From positions 124,001-188,000 of the forward strand of contig JAFRRS010000004.1 in the NCBI GenBank assembly GCA_017427985.1: 64,000 bases of DNA, written 5' to 3'. How positions within the stretch are numbered: position 1 is the first letter of the stretch; each line of letters opens with the position of its first letter. A model generated the notes under the pieces. The model saw only the letters and a program-made list of their open reading frames with translations, made no database searches and had not been told where the DNA came from. Origin of the DNA: Bacteroidales bacterium (GTDB taxonomy: Bacteria; Bacteroidota; Bacteroidia; Bacteroidales; F082). The translations under genes and the position numbers were made by a program. This document shows positions 36,759 through 44,490 of the stretch, one piece after another.

Positions 36759-37796
36759 TTATTTATGAACATAAGGTCTATATTGCATCTCGTATGTTTT
36801 TGATGAATAATCTATATACATTTCATACTCCTTAATTCCTTTGTTATGTGCAATCTGATGCAATTGTTCTTTTATGGATGATTCCATTTGAGCACCATAG
36901 TATATCGCAGATGGTTTAAAGAGGATCTCGGTGGCTTTGTTATCAAAAACATCTCTTGGAGAATAGTTGAGCATGCGCCATTCTTTCTCGTATTCCCAAA
37001 GTTTTGCTTTGTGCAGTGCACACTTAATATGTGAAAGTGCATCAGGATTTTTGATATTTATTCCATTTAATCTTAATAATGAACACGTCATATATATAGA
37101 TGCATCAATACGTTCGTCGTCATATATTACAGGGTAAATACCACAATTTTCTATACCTTTTGATAAAGTCGGTCTAAAACAATATTCTAAAGCAAAACCC
37201 TGATGAGAATTGGCATAATGGCTCCACATAACTATTGATTGCACCGTTTCGCAAAAACATGCTATCGTAACAAATCTTTTACTGATTTGTGCTAGTAAAG
37301 GGAACCAAAAATCTATACTTAACAACATTTGATTTTTATGTTTTTCAACAACATCTTCCATTGACTTTACATCACAAGTTAGAATTTGCTTTTTAAAGCT
37401 GTCAATATAGTTGTCAGGGTACATTTGCTTGATTGTATCAGGGAAATCATTACCCTCTTCTAAGTACTTTTTTATTTGAAGTAAAGTGTTAAGAGATACG
37501 GAATTTTTGACAAAGAGTTTTATTGCATCAATATCGTAACGCACCAAAGTATCATATGGATCATTAAATTTATCTGCTGTTACAGCATATATTTTATCAT
37601 TCTTAAAAGCATTTATTTGTTGTTCAAGTTTTTCTTTATTATTGCTATCAATAGGTCTATATCTAAACAGGCTGTTAGGCATCATCTTAATCAGAGCTTC
37701 AGAAATTGGTAAAACACTTTGATAAAGAATTTCAGGTGCAACACCTTCTGATACATTTATAGATTTTAATCGTTTTGCAAACTCATACCTATCCAT
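36759..37796 (-). CDS. DUF2971-family protein
   Basis: This 345-residue soluble protein has the DUF2971 signatures LFRYRPIDSNNKEKL near residue 42, KFNDPYDTLVRYD, and FCETVQSIVMWSHYANSHQGFALEY near residue 185. The biochemical role is unknown; members turn up in accessory and defence-associated neighbourhoods. It lies 22 bp downstream of a DUF5677-like gene in the same AT-rich patch as HigBA. Base composition is visibly more AT-rich than the housekeeping genes on either side, suggesting acquisition. Confidence 0.82.
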   Translation of the reverse strand: MDRYEFAKRLKSINVSEGVAPEILYQSVLPISEALIKMMPNSLFRYRPIDSNNKEKLEQQINAFKNDKIYAVTADKFNDPYDTLVRYDIDAIKLFVKNSVSLNTLLQIKKYLEEGNDFPDTIKQMYPDNYIDSFKKQILTCDVKSMEDVVEKHKNQMLLSIDFWFPLLAQISKRFVTIACFCETVQSIVMWSHYANSHQGFALEYCFRPTLSKGIENCGIYPVIYDDERIDASIYMTCSLLRLNGINIKNPDALSHIKCALHKAKLWEYEKEWRMLNYSPRDVFDNKATEILFKPSAIYYGAQMESSIKEQLHQIAHNKGIKEYEMYIDYSSKTYEMQYRPYVHK

Positions 37797-37818
37797 ATGC
37801 TATTCAGATCGTTTCTTT

Positions 37819-38793
37819 TTATATATTATGCTTATTTCTAAATACGTCATCATAAAACCCTATTAGGAGTTTTTTCTCTATGTTAAACTCGTTTAACACC
37901 TCTTCACAATCTGGGAATAATCCACAATAATCTGAAATATAGAAACTCATAATAACTATAGCATTGCGAATTGCGTTACATGCTAACATTTGACTTCGAT
38001 TGTCTTCTATTCTGAAAGCATCCTTGTATTGTAAAACGGATAAATACGTAGGGTGTGCATACACACTCAAATAACTGTATAAATCTTTAAAAACACCCTC
38101 TTTTATTCCGAATAAAGTATAGTCGTTTTCTTGGTTAAACTTTTTAATTATAGGGGTTCTATTCTCATCTATACTTCGCCAACATGTAGGGCATTCATTC
38201 ATTATGTAATCCAATTGTTTTTGACACTCTTTATGTTGCAAATAAAAACACGTATTCTTGATTTGTTGTCTTGCTTTTTCAATCAAATCCAGTTCTAAAT
38301 CCTTCGCTTCTTTATATTCTTCTGAATAATACTTTTGACGTTCAGATAATCCCTGAATTACATAAAGATTATACATGATTATGTGGTGTTCTTCCTTTTT
38401 TGGATAGATATATATCAACTCAAAGACACATAAAGCTTCATAGAGATCTCTTGTCAATGATAACAATGATGGGAAATCCATTAACGACCTAAAGGAATAA
38501 ACTTCTTTGCTGTTTTTATAATCATAATTAACACCTTCAAGTAAATGTTTGATACTTAGACATTTTGTAAAAAACATCTGCAACATATATTTGGCGTTTG
38601 CCTCATAGTCACTTTTTGAAAATCTTGGATTTGTACTTCTAAATAACGAGAACAACCCATCTACCATGATGTCAAAATAATTCTTGCTATCATCTAACGT
38701 ATCACAAAAGATAAGCTTCTTGTTCGTTTCGTAAAAAATCTTTGTGAAATCTTGAAGAGACTTTTCGTCATTTTTTATATTTTTTCTTTCCAT
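37819..38793 (-). CDS. DUF5677-like protein of unknown function
   Basis: This 324-residue, Lys/Glu/Tyr-rich, mostly helical protein has no signal peptide. The motif YAHPTYLSVLQY near residue 250 resembles the His-containing segment of DUF5677-type proteins; the assignment is tentative. The ATG at 38793 is chosen because the promoter -7 box ends at 38809, ruling out the upstream ATG at 38832. It forms an operon with the DUF2971 gene 22 bp downstream. A toxin, defence or cargo role cannot be decided from sequence. Confidence 0.6.
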   Translation of the reverse strand: MERKNIKNDEKSLQDFTKIFYETNKKLIFCDTLDDSKNYFDIMVDGLFSLFRSTNPRFSKSDYEANAKYMLQMFFTKCLSIKHLLEGVNYDYKNSKEVYSFRSLMDFPSLLSLTRDLYEALCVFELIYIYPKKEEHHIIMYNLYVIQGLSERQKYYSEEYKEAKDLELDLIEKARQQIKNTCFYLQHKECQKQLDYIMNECPTCWRSIDENRTPIIKKFNQENDYTLFGIKEGVFKDLYSYLSVYAHPTYLSVLQYKDAFRIEDNRSQMLACNAIRNAIVIMSFYISDYCGLFPDCEEVLNEFNIEKKLLIGFYDDVFRNKHNI

Positions 38794-38808
38794 TTGTATT
38801 ATTTTTTT

Positions 38809-38819
38809 GCAAAAATATA
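38809..38819 (-). promoter_or_regulatory. -7 box of the DUF5677-like/DUF2971 pair
   Basis: Minus-strand TATATTTTTGC, 15 bp before the ATG at 38793. Confidence 0.6.
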
Positions 38820-38889
38820 CTGTTTTAACCACACACAGTGGCTAAAAACATAGAAACGTTTGAAAAAATGCATTTTTAACTGCAATTTT

Positions 38890-41800
38890 TTAATAATTGT
38901 ATTCTTTTACAAGACGAACAGCATGTCCTTCGCAACGATAATTATAACTATCTGGGTTCAGATAGTATTCAGAATGGTAATGCAAAATATATGCACTTTG
39001 AGTATTTGCATATTGTGAAGACCAATAAAAGCCCTGTTCTCCGTAACCAAAATGACGTTTACCACAAGGTGGTAAAAAAACAGCCCCATTAACCTCAAGT
39101 ATATCAGACCAATCAATGGCAGATATTATATTACTACTATATGCAGCTTGTGCATTGTTTGTATAGTTTAAAACATATAATGAACTATCCCAACTATCAG
39201 GTAAAAGGATAACTCCATTTACGCCATTAACAATACCTTTTACATATCTGATACCAGAAGGTGTTTCTCTTGAATTAAAAACATAAACCCACTCATCTTT
39301 GGTTAATGTCCTCCAACCAGAGTTTTCTTGATTACCGCCATTACTTATACTGTTATAGCCCCATTCAGCTTGACCAGTTTGATTGTACAAATTCCATCCA
39401 ATTTCTCCATACGCATAATAATCACTAAAATTATTATTTGTACTCCATGGTTGATAACATATTGCACCATGGTTATATCCACTTGTACCCCATCCAAATA
39501 AATCTATCCAACCAGAATACGTTGATGATATATCATTATTACTACTACCACTAACATTGCCATTAAACACTCCACTATCGCTATCAAAACCACCAACATA
39601 ATTCCATTGGTTTTCAGCAAAACGCCAAGTATTTGTTGATGCCTGATATTGTAAATTACCTTTTGAAAAATAAACCTGTCGTCCTGCGCAAACTGTATAG
39701 AGACCTCCTATAGCTCCAGTTGGTACTTGTGGGGTTGAGAAACTAACTTGGTTTCCATAAGCTGTTCCTGCGCCATTGGTCGCATAAGCTCGTACACAGT
39801 AAGTGGTGCTTGCATTTAAACCTGTAATTTGGCTTATAAAAGTTCCAGTACCAGAACCATCGCTTGTATGAGAATTAGATATTGTTGGATTTTGGCTCGT
39901 ACTCCAGCATACACCTTTGGCTGTTACAGTAGAATTGCCATCGTCAGTAACATTGCCGCCACAATAAGCAGTTGATATAGTTATGTTTGAAACATTATTT
40001 GTTGTTACTGTAGGAAGAGCAATATCTTGTTCTGTTGTGAATATTTTCTGTTCTCCGTATGCCATTCCTGACTCATTGGTGGCATAAGCTCTGACATAAT
40101 AAGTCGTATTACTTGTAAGACCAGTCAGATATGAAGTATATGCACCAGCTCCCGTACCATCTATTGTATGCAAATCGGAAATTGATGGATTTTGGCTCGA
40201 ACTCCAACATACACCTTTAGCAGATACCGTTCCATAGCCTTCAAAAGTCACATTACCTCCAGAAACAGCTGTAGAAGACGTAATATCTGAAATATTATTG
40301 GTTATTACAGTTGGAAGTGTTACTGCGTGTGGCGTTGTAAATGTTTTTTGAGTTCCGTAACTTGTACCTTCGCTGTTAGTCGCATAAGCTCTAACATAAT
40401 ATGTTGTGTTTTCAGTTAATCCTGTAATACTACTTGTGAAAGTGCCAGTTCCATTGCCATCAGTTGTATGATTGCCGCTCGTCGTAGGGTTTTGAGATGT
40501 ACTCCAACAGACACCTCTTGCTGTAACCGATGCTCCTCCATCGGATGTAACATTTCCTCCACATATAGCTGTAGTTGTTGTTATTGAGGAAACATCATTT
40601 GTAGTAACAGTTGGAGCAAGTTTACTCGTAGTAAATAATTTTTCTTCCCCATAACTTGTACCTTTGCTGTTGGTGGCATAAGCTCTTACATAATAAATTG
40701 TGTTGTAGGTAAGGCCTGTTATAGTACTATTAAAACTACCAGTTCCTGAGCCGTCTGTCGTGTGACTGTCACTTGTGGTCGGATTTTGGCTCGCACTCCA
40801 GCATACACCCCGTGCTATAATACTAAATCCTCCATCATCACTAATATTTCCGCCACATGTTGCACTTGTGGCATTGATATTTGTAACATCATTTGTTGTG
40901 ACCACAGCAAGTCCTTCTTGTGTAGTAAAGCTTCGCTCTTCTCCATAAGATGTACCATGTGAATTGGTAGCATAAGCTCTGACGTAGTATATTGTATTAT
41001 TGCTTAATCCTGTTATTGACGATGTAAACTCTCCATTGCCTGTGCCGTCTGTGGTGTGATTGTTAGTTATCGTTGGGTTTTGGCTTGTACTCCAACACAC
41101 GCCTCTTGCTGTTACTGTTCCGCCGCCGTTACTTATTACTTCTCCACCACATTGTGCGCTGGATGCTATTATTCCTGTAACAGATTTTGTAGTAACTATT
41201 GGCATTCCTACTTGAGTTGTAAATTCAACCTCATTACCGTAGCTTGTGCCATAGCTATTTGTAGCGTATGCTCTTACATAATATGTTACATTAGCTGTTA
41301 ATCCTGTTATATCAGAATTAAACTCTCCTAATCCATTACCATCTGTAGTGTGGCTGTCGTTAGTAGTTGGATTATGCTCAGTACTCCAGCACACGCCTCT
41401 TGAAGTAATATCAATGCCACCAGAATCAGTGACATCACCTCCACTTCTTGCTGATGCTTCTGTTATATTTGTAACGGTTTTTGTTGTAACTGTAGCCAAA
41501 GAAGCAGTTGTTGAAAATGATATTTCGTTTCCATATCCTGTGCCTTTTTCATTAGTTGCATAAGCCCTTACATAATATATTGTGTTAATCTCTAAATTAG
41601 TAATTGTAGCTGAAAAAACGCCAAGACTATCACCACAAACTAAAACATTGTCAGAGATTGACGGATTTTGTGTTTTACTCCAGCATAAGCCTCTTGCGCT
41701 AATTGTCCCATAGCCAGATGATGTGACCTCACCTCCACATATAGCTGAATTTGAAGTAATATCGGTAACATCGGATGTTGAAACCACAGGAAGCGTATAA

Positions 41801-42162
41801 CCTTGTGTTGTAAAATTCTTAATCTCAGTTTTTATAACATTGACACCATTAGAATATTCAAATCTGTAGAAATATCTTGTGTTTTCCAGTAAGTTTGAAA
41901 ACTTAACTGTAAAACTGTCATCGTTAATGGAAGCCTGAATTACAGTAGCATTGCTTACATCGCCATTTATGCTTAAATATGTGTTTACATATTCCAATTT
42001 TGTAGGATAAGAATACTTTACCGTAATTTCTGCTGTAGTGGTTGCAGCTTCTACTGTTTCATCGTTTATTTCGAGATTGTAAATTTTTAGTTTCGGGTGC
42101 TTTTGACAGGTTAAAAGTAACAGCGGAAGTGCAAATAATATAATGTATAAAGCCTTTTTCAT
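38890..42162 (-). CDS. 1090-residue lipoprotein: seven Ig/FN3-like repeats plus FISUMP-like C-terminus
   Basis: The signal peptide ends in a lipobox (LLTC, Cys19). A unique N-terminal domain (about 20-120) is followed by seven tandem repeats of about 98 residues (about 123-812). Each repeat has the pattern TTNDVTNI, CGGNV, ARGVCWS, SQNPT, DGxGTG, ITGL, NTTYYVRAYATN, GTSYG. The C-terminal 278 residues form a FISUMP-like domain (GNLQYQAS, GWRTLTKDEW, GFYWSS, GHAVRLVK). It is a surface-exposed stalk with a terminal head, possibly an adhesin. It lies 12 bp behind the PEGA-like gene in one operon headed by structured RNA B. Confidence 0.85.
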   Translation of the reverse strand: MKKALYIILFALPLLLLTCQKHPKLKIYNLEINDETVEAATTTAEITVKYSYPTKLEYVNTYLSINGDVSNATVIQASINDDSFTVKFSNLLENTRYFYRFEYSNGVNVIKTEIKNFTTQGYTLPVVSTSDVTDITSNSAICGGEVTSSGYGTISARGLCWSKTQNPSISDNVLVCGDSLGVFSATITNLEINTIYYVRAYATNEKGTGYGNEISFSTTASLATVTTKTVTNITEASARSGGDVTDSGGIDITSRGVCWSTEHNPTTNDSHTTDGNGLGEFNSDITGLTANVTYYVRAYATNSYGTSYGNEVEFTTQVGMPIVTTKSVTGIIASSAQCGGEVISNGGGTVTARGVCWSTSQNPTITNNHTTDGTGNGEFTSSITGLSNNTIYYVRAYATNSHGTSYGEERSFTTQEGLAVVTTNDVTNINATSATCGGNISDDGGFSIIARGVCWSASQNPTTSDSHTTDGSGTGSFNSTITGLTYNTIYYVRAYATNSKGTSYGEEKLFTTSKLAPTVTTNDVSSITTTTAICGGNVTSDGGASVTARGVCWSTSQNPTTSGNHTTDGNGTGTFTSSITGLTENTTYYVRAYATNSEGTSYGTQKTFTTPHAVTLPTVITNNISDITSSTAVSGGNVTFEGYGTVSAKGVCWSSSQNPSISDLHTIDGTGAGAYTSYLTGLTSNTTYYVRAYATNESGMAYGEQKIFTTEQDIALPTVTTNNVSNITISTAYCGGNVTDDGNSTVTAKGVCWSTSQNPTISNSHTSDGSGTGTFISQITGLNASTTYCVRAYATNGAGTAYGNQVSFSTPQVPTGAIGGLYTVCAGRQVYFSKGNLQYQASTNTWRFAENQWNYVGGFDSDSGVFNGNVSGSSNNDISSTYSGWIDLFGWGTSGYNHGAICYQPWSTNNNFSDYYAYGEIGWNLYNQTGQAEWGYNSISNGGNQENSGWRTLTKDEWVYVFNSRETPSGIRYVKGIVNGVNGVILLPDSWDSSLYVLNYTNNAQAAYSSNIISAIDWSDILEVNGAVFLPPCGKRHFGYGEQGFYWSSQYANTQSAYILHYHSEYYLNPDSYNYRCEGHAVRLVKEYNY
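39727..41796 (-). repeat. Seven in-frame tandem coding repeats of about 295 bp
   Basis: DNA counterpart of the seven ~98-residue repeats. Words such as those coding for YVRAYATN recur every ~290-300 bp. Repeats differ by many substitutions, so they are not a recent expansion, but are long enough for recombination. Confidence 0.8.
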
Positions 42163-42174
42163 GATACAACAGTT

Positions 42175-43143
42175 TTAAAATCCGTACCCCAATCCTATTT
42201 TTGTTTCAAACGTTTTGAAATTCGAAGCCACACAGTCTGCTGAAATGACAAATCCTTTCAGATCGTATTGCAGACCGAGTTGAACGTCAACACCTTGGAC
42301 GCTGACGTTGTTATTCTTAACCCATTTATCTTCAAGGGTTTCGTATGAAATGGTTCTATTGCCATAGCCAATACCAATTCTTGCAGATAATGGTTTAGTA
42401 ATTCTCATCATAAAACCACCGATAATAGATAAACTTGTATAGGCTTCTTTGCCTGTGTAAACTGGATAATAGCCATTAACAAGTAAATCGGCATCGCATT
42501 CAAAATCAGTACTGAAACCATTAAAATTAAAGTTAGTCATTACACTCGCAAACCAACCGAATTTATTGATTTTTCCTAAAGTAAATCCATAGGCCAGATC
42601 ACCGTATTTGTTTACAGATGCATTTAGTGTAAGGAATTTATATCCATCAATTGATACAGATTCTGTCAGGGTTGCAGGATTAGTGTTTTCAAGTCGTTGG
42701 TCAATAAGATTGATAATAGCCTGTTCGTCGATGTCGGATTGAGTTTTGTTGACCAAAGTAAGTTCATAGCCTTTCTTTGGCTCCATGTCGAACGGAAACC
42801 AGAACTCCGTGGAACTGAGATCGGGATGAGAGATTTTTAAGTATGAAGCTTTGTAGGTAAGATAAACCCAGACTTCGCCGACTTTGTATTCAAGTTCGAT
42901 GAAGGTGGCTGCGTCGCCTTGGAAAAGGAGTTCGCGACGTTGTTTGTCGTTGATGTTCTCGGTTTTAACCTTAACAATAGCGTATGGAACATCGTTGTCG
43001 TCGGATTGGATGTCGAGGTTGATATTAACAAAGCCTTTGACTTCCTTAAAGGAATCTGGTTTTACTTCTAGTTGAGCAAATGCCGGAAATGAAAGAATGA
43101 TTGCAAGTAATAATATTGTTAGTTTTCTTTTCATATATTTCAT
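42175..43143 (-). CDS. Secreted PEGA-like/outer-membrane-type protein
   Basis: This 322-residue protein has a signal peptide (ending FPAFAQ). The N-terminal half (about 25-140) resembles the PEGA-like domain seen with FISUMP proteins (YAIVKVKTENIND, GEVWVYLTYKASYLKISHP). The C-terminal half (about 165-322) alternates hydrophobic and aromatic residues and ends in YGF, typical of an outer-membrane beta-barrel. It is the first gene after RNA B, whose U-tract ends only 15 bp before the ATG, and is followed 12 bp later by the FISUMP repeat protein. Met4 is an alternative start. Confidence 0.75.
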   Translation of the reverse strand: MKYMKRKLTILLLAIILSFPAFAQLEVKPDSFKEVKGFVNINLDIQSDDNDVPYAIVKVKTENINDKQRRELLFQGDAATFIELEYKVGEVWVYLTYKASYLKISHPDLSSTEFWFPFDMEPKKGYELTLVNKTQSDIDEQAIINLIDQRLENTNPATLTESVSIDGYKFLTLNASVNKYGDLAYGFTLGKINKFGWFASVMTNFNFNGFSTDFECDADLLVNGYYPVYTGKEAYTSLSIIGGFMMRITKPLSARIGIGYGNRTISYETLEDKWVKNNNVSVQGVDVQLGLQYDLKGFVISADCVASNFKTFETKIGLGYGF

Positions 43144-43154
43144 TTTGGTTTAGA

Positions 43155-43374
43155 CAATAAAAAACCGTGAAACTTTTTGTTCATCGATGAGGTTCTAGAC
43201 TACCTATAGTACAAACAAGAAAGCTCACGGTAAAAACCGGGAGCGCTTCTACTTTCTTGCGTACTACTTGAAATTGTCTAGATTTCATCGATACTAAGAA
43301 AAGCGAAAACGCCTTTTTTATATGTCCTTATATTTTTTTAACTGTCTGTTTCTTAAATAGATGTTTTGTTTAAC
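43155..43374 (-). ncRNA. Structured RNA B: paralogue of RNA A, ends in a U-tract before the PEGA-like gene
   Basis: Minus-strand transcript of about 220 nt. Helices: ATCGATGA (43292-43285) with 43190-43183; TCTAGAC (43282-43276) with 43200-43194; GTAGTAC (43267-43261) with 43212-43206; AAGAAAG (43258-43252) with 43223-43217. These match RNA A helix for helix but with different bases in three of them. Loops are conserved: AATTTC, AGGTA, GCGCT, ACCGTG. The apical strand CCGTGA (43230-43225) is perfectly complementary to TCACGG (43170-43165), which directly precedes the U-tract (43164-43159), so an alternative terminator-type pairing exists. The 5' hairpin GGCGTTTTCGC is identical in both RNAs. 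Confidence 0.75.
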
Positions 43375-43377
43375 GTT

Positions 43378-43386
43378 GCAAATATA
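43378..43386 (-). promoter_or_regulatory. -7 box of structured RNA B
   Basis: Minus-strand TATATTTGC followed by AACGTTAAAC, matching the start of RNA A's promoter context. Confidence 0.6.
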
Positions 43387-43559
43387 CGTTTTTTTGTTTA
43401 AAGAACAAAGAAAACACGAAAAAATCTTGATAAATGATTTCACCGCATCTCAATCCTCATCTTCCTATTGCTATGCGACTCCACTGCTTTCATCATTGCT
43501 TCCTCAGTGGTGTACTGCTGGTATAAAGTGCAATTAGTGACACTACCTCAACAACAAAT
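43387..43559 (-). other. Intergenic remnant between RNA B promoter and BRO-family gene
   Basis: Apart from AT-rich sequence, the minus strand holds a 35-codon open stretch (43547-43440) ending in a protein-like tail (YTTEEAMMKAVESHSNRKM, then a stop) without a start codon. It looks like the 3' end of a decayed gene; the parent is not recognised. No promoter or terminator is evident. Confidence 0.3.
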
Positions 43560-44411
43560 TTACTCCGTCAATTCTTTTGCTTCCACATCTTCTGTTGGAG
43601 CAATAAAATCTGATGCTTTTGAAGATGAAACAATGCTGTGACCTATTTCTCTTTCCAGGTCTTCACGGGCGTTTTTTGCTATTCTTCCTCCTGCTTGAGC
43701 TGTTTTTCTGCTCTCTTCAAATCCTTTTGGATTTCGTTGACGAGAAATCTCGGTGGTCGCAACTTCTGCCAACGAATTTAATGCAAGCTCCACGCTTGTC
43801 ATATTATCGCGAAGGTTTTGTTTAGTAAGTTCCTTATATTGCTTATATTCTCCAGTTGTCATGCCGCTCCATGCTTTTGTCAAAACATTGGTCAAAATGG
43901 CGAAGTCTTTTTTATCGTGTACACCTGAGCGTTCCCATTCATCCGTCAATTCCTTACGATTCTTGATGGATTTCATTCGCTCGTTTATCCAGCGGTCGCT
44001 GTAGCCTTGCCTGCGATAGTCTTCAACCGCCATTTGGAATGTCTGTTCCGGGTCAATCATCTGGTCGATACGCTGGGCGCCGATTTCGGCAAGCCAACGT
44101 TTCAAAGGCTCTGCTTTTGGAGATGGAATAGATTGGATAATACGCAAAATCTCTTGTAAATCAGCGACATCTGTAAGGTATTTTTTACCATCTGATGACT
44201 GTAATTTCAGTTGTCCCAATTTTTGGGACACCTCATCTCCTTCTTCTTTAAGTTTGGTTTTTAGTGCATTCCAATACTTTCTCGGACGTGGACTTTCAGT
44301 TAAAACCTCCACCACATCGACAACCGAGAAAAAATACTTTTCTTTTTCCGCATCCCAAATGACGCGAACCTGTTTGTTTTCAAACAATTTGATTGCAAAA
44401 TCTTCTGACAT
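43560..44411 (-). CDS. BRO-N family protein (phage-antirepressor/DinD-like)
   Basis: This 283-residue protein has an N-terminal BRO-N domain (about 5-105, VRVIWDAEKEKYFFSVVDVV and SDGKKYLTDVADLQEIL). A helical C-terminal region contains GYSDRWINERMKSIKNRKEL and FEESRKTAQAGGRIAKNAR. BRO-N proteins bind DNA and are often phage antirepressors, but chromosomal DinD-like relatives are common in Bacteroidota. No phage structural gene is near. It has its own promoter (44453) and no operon partner. Confidence 0.8.
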   Translation of the reverse strand: MSEDFAIKLFENKQVRVIWDAEKEKYFFSVVDVVEVLTESPRPRKYWNALKTKLKEEGDEVSQKLGQLKLQSSDGKKYLTDVADLQEILRIIQSIPSPKAEPLKRWLAEIGAQRIDQMIDPEQTFQMAVEDYRRQGYSDRWINERMKSIKNRKELTDEWERSGVHDKKDFAILTNVLTKAWSGMTTGEYKQYKELTKQNLRDNMTSVELALNSLAEVATTEISRQRNPKGFEESRKTAQAGGRIAKNAREDLEREIGHSIVSSSKASDFIAPTEDVEAKELTE

Positions 44412-44452
44412 TGTTTCAAAATTTAATAGTTAATAGTACTTGTTATGATGTT

Positions 44453-44461
44453 GCAAAGATA
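44453..44461 (-). promoter_or_regulatory. -7 box of the BRO-family gene
   Basis: Minus-strand TATCTTTGC, 41 bp before the ATG. Confidence 0.55.
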
Positions 44462-44490
44462 ACAAAAAATTATGAAACAACAGCCATTTT

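Noticed and set aside
39727..41796. CRISPR array, because of regularly spaced similar words
   Set aside because: The period is ~295 bp, repeats are translated in one frame and diverge throughout; they encode protein domains.
43560..44411. Prophage remnant marked by the BRO-N antirepressor
   Set aside because: No integrase, portal, terminase or tail gene nearby; BRO-N/DinD-like genes also occur as isolated chromosomal genes in this phylum.
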